Positions 59,804 to 64,000 of a DNA stretch of 64,000 nt are shown here, piece by piece (within the stretch, counting starts at the first letter, position 1; every line of letters starts with the position of its first letter). A program made the translations under genes and the position numbers. The notes under the pieces are model-generated. The model was not told the origin of the DNA and made no database searches. It was given only the letters and a program-made list of their open reading frames with translations. This DNA comes from Acetobacterium wieringae. GTDB lineage: Bacteria; Bacillota; Clostridia; Eubacteriales; Eubacteriaceae. The stretch is from positions 1 to 64,000 of the forward strand of contig NZ_LKEU01000020.1 of the NCBI RefSeq assembly GCF_001766835.1, read 5' to 3'.

Positions 59804-60241
59804 TACTTTATCACCAACCAGTATCTCAATTTGATTAACTTGCTTTGATCCGTTAACTTTAACCGGACGAATTGTGTATTGCGTTTGATTCTCAGGATTA
59901 ATAAAAGTACCTTCTGCTAAATATTTATCAGAAGTGGTTGTTTCATTTACCAAATAATCAACCATAAAAACTTGATATGTCGGATAAAGAACCATCGTAA
60001 TTAAATTTGCATTGAACTGGATTTCCGAAAATTGAATTTTACTTTCTTCCTCAACATTTTGAGGGGGTATCATTTCGAAAGTATTTGAATCCATTTGATA
60101 ATATGGCTCTGCAAACTCCTCTTTGATATTCTCGTAGATATTATTAAGGACTTGCGGCATCCAAACAATCACAATAAACTCTACAAGCACAACTACCAAA
60201 GCCATAAAAAAAACTGATCCAAAAGATTTTAGATGTCTCAT
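59780..60241 (-). CDS. Single-helix membrane protein ending IQTLNKQ
   Basis: 153 residues. N-terminal membrane helix (VFFMALVVVLVEFIVIVW) then an extracytoplasmic part (FEMIPPQNVEEESKIQF, TIRPVKVNGSKQVNQIEI) ending VGDKVIQTLNKQ, where the last seven residues come from the 73-bp duplication. Family not recognised. Confidence 0.68.
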   Translation of the reverse strand: MRHLKSFGSVFFMALVVVLVEFIVIVWMPQVLNNIYENIKEEFAEPYYQMDSNTFEMIPPQNVEEESKIQFSEIQFNANLITMVLYPTYQVFMVDYLVNETTTSDKYLAEGTFINPENQTQYTIRPVKVNGSKQVNQIEILVGDKVIQTLNKQ

Positions 60242-60336
60242 AAAATACTCCTATATTAAATTTTTGACATAATTAATATCCTTATATAAAACGCAACCTG
60301 TAATTCGTTTTATTTGTTCACACCTACCTTCATCTT

Positions 60337-60351
60337 GTTTCCCGAGGAAAC
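60337..60351. repeat. Palindrome copy
   Basis: GTTTCCCGAGGAAAC, 6 nt after the stop of the 60358-60705 gene. Confidence 0.95.
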
Positions 60352-60357
60352 AAGAAT

Positions 60358-60705
60358 TTATAAAGCACAGGAAACGGCTTCGATATAAATCTGAATTTCA
60401 TGCCCATTGCTTTGAGCAGTAAATTGATTAAAGCCGATATAGATATCACTTAATCCATTGTTGATCAGATCAGTGACTTCGTTTTTTCCTTGCCAATCCG
60501 ACAATTCCTCAAGGCTATTTAGAAATATTTCTGTTTCGCTTTTTTCAATACAGATAAGATAGACCCCTTTCTTTTCAATATCTGCTTCAAAGCAGTTTTG
60601 GTTTTTTCTGCCACCCAGGGTGCCAAGATATTCCAGATTGAAAATCTCTTTGTCATTTGCCCAGTTTGCTAATTCAGCGGTATTTTTAAATTCCAGTTCA
60701 TTCAT
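60358..60705 (-). CDS. Unknown small soluble protein
   Basis: 115 residues. Alpha/beta, acidic (NTAELANWANDKEIFNLEYL, FEADIEKKGVYLICIEKSE). No membrane segment or known motif. Family not recognised. Confidence 0.65.
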   Translation of the reverse strand: MNELEFKNTAELANWANDKEIFNLEYLGTLGGRKNQNCFEADIEKKGVYLICIEKSETEIFLNSLEELSDWQGKNEVTDLINNGLSDIYIGFNQFTAQSNGHEIQIYIEAVSCAL

Positions 60706-60740
60706 TGATTTATCCTCCTATGTTATTTTCTTTTAATCCT

Positions 60741-60755
60741 GTTTCCCGAGGAAAC
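60741..60755. repeat. Palindrome copy
   Basis: GTTTCCCGAGGAAAC between the 60820-61476 and 60358-60705 genes. Confidence 0.95.
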
Positions 60756-60819
60756 AGATTTGGCATTTTTTATATTCTCGAATGTCTTTTTTCCTTCATT
60801 AATGATGATCAATGTTTTG

Positions 60820-61476
60820 CTAAAACATACTTTTCCACTTATCATCGGCTTTTTTTCGCTCTTTTTTTAACCTGTAATTTGAAACAGCGATCAAAACAAT
60901 TACGACTCCAATAATGATGCCCACAATTATTATAAGCGACCATAATACTGCCCTCCCTATTGCACCGTCATTTTCAACTCCACTAGTTAGTTTGTTTGTC
61001 ATGTTTTCATTATTTAATACAATCTCAGCCGTATTATTACCAGAAAGCTTCAGCTTGATTTGATCATCTAAAGAAGTAGTTCCTTCGAAGACTTTGATTG
61101 CATAATTAAAGATGTCAATTTGTTCAATTGATTCAGGCTTAGTATAGTCGATGTACCTGATAACCATTATTTCACCATCTGGCGATTGGAATTCCAGCGA
61201 GTCTGCATCTTTGACTTTATAAACAGCTTTATAATTCTCGCTATTATGATATATTTCGATTAACCCATCTTTCACCTTTATTCGATACAAGTCGGAAGTC
61301 TCAATATTTGAATCGTTTAAAAATATAATTTCATCAATTCTTTCAACTACCGGTTTGTTTAGGTATCGGAGATCATTACTTTTGCTTATATAACCAATTA
61401 ATCCAGTAGCAGCAATTACTATAACAACCAAAAATATGAACCGACCTCCGCCTTCACTCCGCCCATCACTACTCAT
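60820..61476 (-). CDS. Membrane protein with helices at both ends
   Basis: 218 residues: membrane helix near 12-30 (FIFLVVIVIAATGLIGYI), a soluble beta-rich middle (LYRIKVKDGLIEIYHNSENY) and a second helix near 175-200 (AVLWSLIIIVGIIIGVVIVLIAV) with a basic end. The middle part faces outside. Family not recognised. Confidence 0.65.
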   Translation of the reverse strand: MSSDGRSEGGGRFIFLVVIVIAATGLIGYISKSNDLRYLNKPVVERIDEIIFLNDSNIETSDLYRIKVKDGLIEIYHNSENYKAVYKVKDADSLEFQSPDGEIMVIRYIDYTKPESIEQIDIFNYAIKVFEGTTSLDDQIKLKLSGNNTAEIVLNNENMTNKLTSGVENDGAIGRAVLWSLIIIVGIIIGVVIVLIAVSNYRLKKERKKADDKWKSMF

Positions 61477-61520
61477 TGATTATTTCCTCCACTATTAAAT
61501 CCAATTATCAGCGGTATTTT

Positions 61521-61535
61521 GTTTCCCGAGGAAAC
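61521..61535. repeat. Palindrome copy
   Basis: GTTTCCCGAGGAAAC, about 40 nt after the HNH gene stop, extended to TTTTGTTTCC...GGAAACAAAA, a 10-bp stem. Confidence 0.95.
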
Positions 61536-61574
61536 AAAATAGGCACTTCCCATTTTTAAACTTTGAAAATCAAA

Positions 61575-61919
61575 TCATTGAATTGTCTCAAAATAAAAGA
61601 CAATTTCCTTCGACTTATGCTCAACCACCCCATATCGGATTGCGTTTTTATAAGTAACACTATCCCGCATGAGCCGTTGATGCCACTTTTCGATTTCGGA
61701 TCTGAATTCCTCCAGAAATAAAGTACTTTTGTAATGATTACAGGATCGGCAAGCAGCTATCATGTTTTTCTCATCATCCTCACCACCCCGACTGATCGGG
61801 ACAATATGATCGATCTGCATCTTACCAAATTCCAATTCCGTTCCACAATAGGCACAATGTCCATCTGTTTTATTAAAAATCTTCTTTCTTTCAGATTGAT
61901 TTAACTTTTTTCTGCTCAT
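61575..61919 (-). CDS. HNH endonuclease
   Basis: 114 residues. HNH motif: CAYCGTELEFG, QIDHIVPISRGG, then CRSCNHYKS, giving two Cys pairs for structural zinc and the catalytic DH and N. A small DNA-nicking or cutting enzyme; such genes are typical of phages and mobile elements. It overlaps the TOPRIM gene by 4 nt, suggesting joint action, possibly in DNA processing. Confidence 0.9.
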   Translation of the reverse strand: MSRKKLNQSERKKIFNKTDGHCAYCGTELEFGKMQIDHIVPISRGGEDDEKNMIAACRSCNHYKSTLFLEEFRSEIEKWHQRLMRDSVTYKNAIRYGVVEHKSKEIVFYFETIQ

Positions 61920-62848
61920 AAATCACCCATCATATAGTTACTTTTAATCTCTTTCCAATTCAGTTCAATACGATCAAAGTTCTCTGCAATTTCTTCTAAG
62001 AATTCTATTCCTAATGCTTCTTGCTTTTTGATCTGATTATATTTTTTTTCATCCCGAAACTTAAGTACATTGTCCTTAATAAGTGCATCAATTACTTTAG
62101 GCTCCAGCGCATCCAGCTCCCAGCATTCATCACCAAAGTCCGAAAGGTATTTAGTGGCACGGCTATCAGTCAATTTGGTAGGATTGGGCGGTGGATTGTA
62201 TTCTTCAACTTGCTCCATGTTCAAAGCTAATCTTTTGAATTCAATATCGTCCGTTTCAAAAACATTCAATCTGTCCAGGATGTCCCGGCTCATATCTATT
62301 CCACTTGGATCGTGATCGCCCAGGTGCAGCAGAACAATATTCTTGCCTTCACGTTGTCTTTTCTCTAACCTTTTGGCAGCAACCCACATTTCTGATTGAC
62401 TTACATACCCTCGGCAAGAAAAATATTTGAGATCCAGCTGGTCACAGATTCTGCCAACTACTCCTACTAGTGCATCCTTTTCTACCCAAACCTCAACATA
62501 ATTGTCTTGATCCTGCCAATAATCTAAATGATAGTTATATGCAGCAGCCTTAATAACATCTCCTGGTTTTTCCCAATGAGTACGACCTCGAATATTTCGG
62601 GTGCGATCTTCAATCGCATTCCAGTCGATCAATCCAGCCAGTCGAGCATCATTAATCAGTGCACCCAGATTTTTATAGCTTCTTTCATTATTGGGAATAA
62701 TATCTCGTGCTACCATTTGATAATAGACTTGTCTTAACGTCAAGCTGTAACCCTGAGCTTCATAGTCTGCTATGACAGTATTTATTCTCCATATTAATTC
62801 AAGGCTGGTCTGTCGAAACTTCTTTGGAACATATTCGATTTTAGGCAC
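61916..62848 (-). CDS. TOPRIM-domain protein, Spo11/Topo VI A-like
   Basis: About 310 residues from GTG 62848 (AGGAG 8 nt upstream; longer in-frame starts lack a site). A winged-helix-like N-terminus (TLRQVYYQMVARDIIPN) and a TOPRIM fold: VEKDAL near 118 and LHLGDHDPSGIDM near 176, the conserved Glu and DxD-type metal ligands. It resembles Spo11/topoisomerase VI A-like TOPRIM proteins seen on mobile elements. The catalytic Tyr of Topo VI A is plausible in QVYYQM near 50, which would allow DNA cleavage. Confidence 0.78.
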   Translation of the reverse strand: MPKIEYVPKKFRQTSLELIWRINTVIADYEAQGYSLTLRQVYYQMVARDIIPNNERSYKNLGALINDARLAGLIDWNAIEDRTRNIRGRTHWEKPGDVIKAAAYNYHLDYWQDQDNYVEVWVEKDALVGVVGRICDQLDLKYFSCRGYVSQSEMWVAAKRLEKRQREGKNIVLLHLGDHDPSGIDMSRDILDRLNVFETDDIEFKRLALNMEQVEEYNPPPNPTKLTDSRATKYLSDFGDECWELDALEPKVIDALIKDNVLKFRDEKKYNQIKKQEALGIEFLEEIAENFDRIELNWKEIKSNYMMGDL

Positions 62849-62935
62849 TACACTCACTCCTTGCATTTTAAAATAATACGTTTTGTTCAAAGTCCAAAAA
62901 TTAATCTGATTATTTTTTTATCTTTTTCATCGTTT

Positions 62936-62950
62936 GTTTCCCGAGGAAAC
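62936..62950. repeat. Palindrome copy next to the candidate oriT
   Basis: GTTTCCCGAGGAAAC, at the left edge of the gene-free oriT-like segment. Confidence 0.95.
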
Positions 62951-62960
62951 AGGAATTTTC

Positions 62961-63145
62961 TTTTCCGGGGGTTTGGGGGTGTCCCCCATACTTCATTTTC
63001 TCAGAAAGAGAAAACAAGATCTGAATGTTTCAGATGGGCCGTTCGCCCATCTGTAAACATTCGGGAATCTTGCCCTTCGTCCCAACTCCGGTCTTTTGGG
63101 CGTTACAAATGGGCATTTGTAACGCCCGGGTGATTGAAAAAGAAA
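62961..63145. other. oriT: Candidate origin of transfer (oriT)
   Basis: A 185-bp gene-free segment with stacked structure: a 6-bp hairpin TGGGGG-tgt-CCCCCA (62974-62988); a long hairpin GAATGTTT CAGATGGGC / GCCCATCTG t AAACATTC (63023-63062, 17 bp with one bulge); AATCTTGCCCTTC (63066-63078), which resembles the IncP nic region ATCCTGCCCG; and a perfect 14-bp inverted repeat GGGCGTTACAAATG / CATTTGTAACGCCC with a 2-nt loop (63098-63127). G-rich hairpin plus nic-like site plus inverted repeat is the usual make-up of clostridial oriT regions of MOBP type. MobC is encoded 4 kb away. Which base is nicked is not shown by sequence. Confidence 0.68.
63130..63145 (+). repeat. 16-mer GTGATTGAAAAAGAAA at the edge of the oriT candidate
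   Basis: Exact copy of the motif at 28364-28379 and reverse complement of 381-396. Lies directly after the 14-bp inverted repeat. Confidence 0.7.
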
Positions 63146-63168
63146 ATATGGGGCTGATCGGCCATAAT

Positions 63169-63966
63169 TTAGGCATGTTTTTCGACCCTTTCATGCTTTT
63201 TTAGAATTTCATCGATTTTTATTGTAGTTAAATTTGTGATACTTGCTATCTGCCGGGGGCTTTTCCCTTCACTTTTTAAATTTAAAACCTTATTTTCGAT
63301 GGATTCTTCGCTTTCACCTGGGATTTTCGAAATATTTTCGATTTTAATTTCTTCAATTTGAAGGGTCTGCATGGGTTTTTGTTCAAATAGCTGATTTATT
63401 CCAGAAAATAAATTGGTTTTCAGATTTTCAATGTAGGCTTGATTATCATTTAATTTATTTTCAAGTTTTTTAATGATGAAATCTTTCTTTTCACTTTCAT
63501 TTTTATAATTTTCCAGCAATTCCATTTTTCCGGTTAAGCCCATAGCCACTATAATTTCTTTCATTTCGCTGTTATGAAATTTTAACCGGTCATTTTCAAA
63601 TGCTAATTCTTCTTTTTCGGCCTGAATCTTGGCGATAATTTTTTCCAATGTCGTAATATCTTTATGATCAGCTTTGATAACAATCTCATCATTCAAATTT
63701 TTATCATCACTCTGATTGGTTAATTCTGCTCGTTGATTTTCAATCGGTAATCGGTCATGATTATTTTTTTCAAGTGGATGATCCACTTTATGGTTTAACT
63801 GATCAACCTCCGACTGAGGAAGATCCGGTTCAACCTCACTGACTATTGCATCCTCATAATCATCTCTGGGTGATTCCACCACTGTTTCATCTTCCTTTAG
63901 TCCCCATGCTTTCTTAGGCTTTTTATTGAAAACCATTTGATCGAATGATCTGCCTTTATTCTTCAT
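63169..63966 (-). CDS. Coiled-coil protein with C-terminal helix-turn-helix
   Basis: 265 residues. Basic N-terminus (RSFDQMVFNKKPKKAWG), an acidic linker, a long coiled coil (about 105-190) and a C-terminal helix-turn-helix-like end (LKSEGKSPRQIASITNLTTIKIDEIL). The build recalls plasmid DNA-binding or partition accessory proteins. AAGGAG precedes ATG 63966, and its stop is next to the oriT candidate, so binding there is plausible. Family not recognised. Confidence 0.72.
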   Translation of the reverse strand: MKNKGRSFDQMVFNKKPKKAWGLKEDETVVESPRDDYEDAIVSEVEPDLPQSEVDQLNHKVDHPLEKNNHDRLPIENQRAELTNQSDDKNLNDEIVIKADHKDITTLEKIIAKIQAEKEELAFENDRLKFHNSEMKEIIVAMGLTGKMELLENYKNESEKKDFIIKKLENKLNDNQAYIENLKTNLFSGINQLFEQKPMQTLQIEEIKIENISKIPGESEESIENKVLNLKSEGKSPRQIASITNLTTIKIDEILKKHERVEKHA

Positions 63967-64000
63967 TTATCTTACACTCCTTGAATTTTTATATTTTCTT

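Noticed and set aside
1..64000. Relaxase gene
   Set aside because: Expected because of mobC, virD4 and the oriT candidate, but no frame with relaxase nuclease motifs is visible; it probably lies outside the window.

Overview
The window reads as about 64 kb of a large conjugative element (plasmid, or integrated element with only part visible) from a low-GC Gram-positive anaerobe of the class Clostridia. The evidence is strong AGGAGG-type ribosome binding sites, gene families typical of clostridial conjugative elements (methylase-helicase with ArdC-like N-terminus, TnpV, DUF6133, PrgI-like and TrbL-like proteins, VirB4, VirD4, MobC), InlB B-repeat surface proteins and DUF6273 domains. A Eubacteriaceae host such as Acetobacterium or Eubacterium is a guess. 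Essentially every credible gene lies on the minus strand, so transcription runs from high to low coordinates. No rRNA, tRNA or CRISPR array was seen.

Layout from high to low coordinates. 63-64 kb: a coiled-coil/HTH protein followed by a candidate oriT (inverted repeats and an IncP-like nic sequence). 58-63 kb: TOPRIM protein, HNH nuclease, several small membrane proteins, an HTH-MobC fusion and a single-strand binding protein. 55-58 kb: DUF4406-like protein, small membrane proteins, TOPRIM primase. 50-55 kb: lipoprotein, VirD4 coupling protein and membrane parts of the type IV secretion channel. 43.7-50.3 kb: a nearly complete Tad (type IVc) pilus cluster. 39-43.7 kb: small membrane proteins, a Fic protein, unknowns. 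27-39 kb: three secreted repeat proteins, one of 2682 residues. 20.7-26.4 kb: an inactive ArdC-like protein, a VirB4 N-terminal-like protein, VirB4 ATPase and an M23/3D cell-wall hydrolase. 11-20 kb: a TadZ/MinD-like ATPase, coiled-coil proteins, an ArdC-like metallopeptidase, a second Fic protein and unknowns. 1-11 kb: a giant methylase-helicase gene interrupted by a group II intron and carrying a tnpV gene in another frame. No relaxase gene is in the window.

The most unusual content is a linked pair of features. (1) Eleven otherwise unrelated proteins (methylase-helicase, two Fic proteins, two ArdC-like proteins, primase, DUF4406-like protein, and unknowns) end in the same short acidic tail, consensus [DE]-[DE]-x-W-[EA]-[PQ]-[EK]-[MQA]-stop. 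The core secretion and pilus genes lack it. (2) Thirty-seven copies of a 15-bp palindrome, GTTTCC-nnn-GGAAAC, sit between genes. Nine of the eleven tailed genes have a copy starting exactly 4 nt after the stop codon, one has it 9 nt after, and one has none nearby. I infer that the tail may be a docking or translocation signal that sends anti-defence and establishment proteins through the conjugation channel, and that the palindrome is a 3'-end RNA element or the DNA footprint of a spreading tail cassette. Neither is proven by sequence alone.
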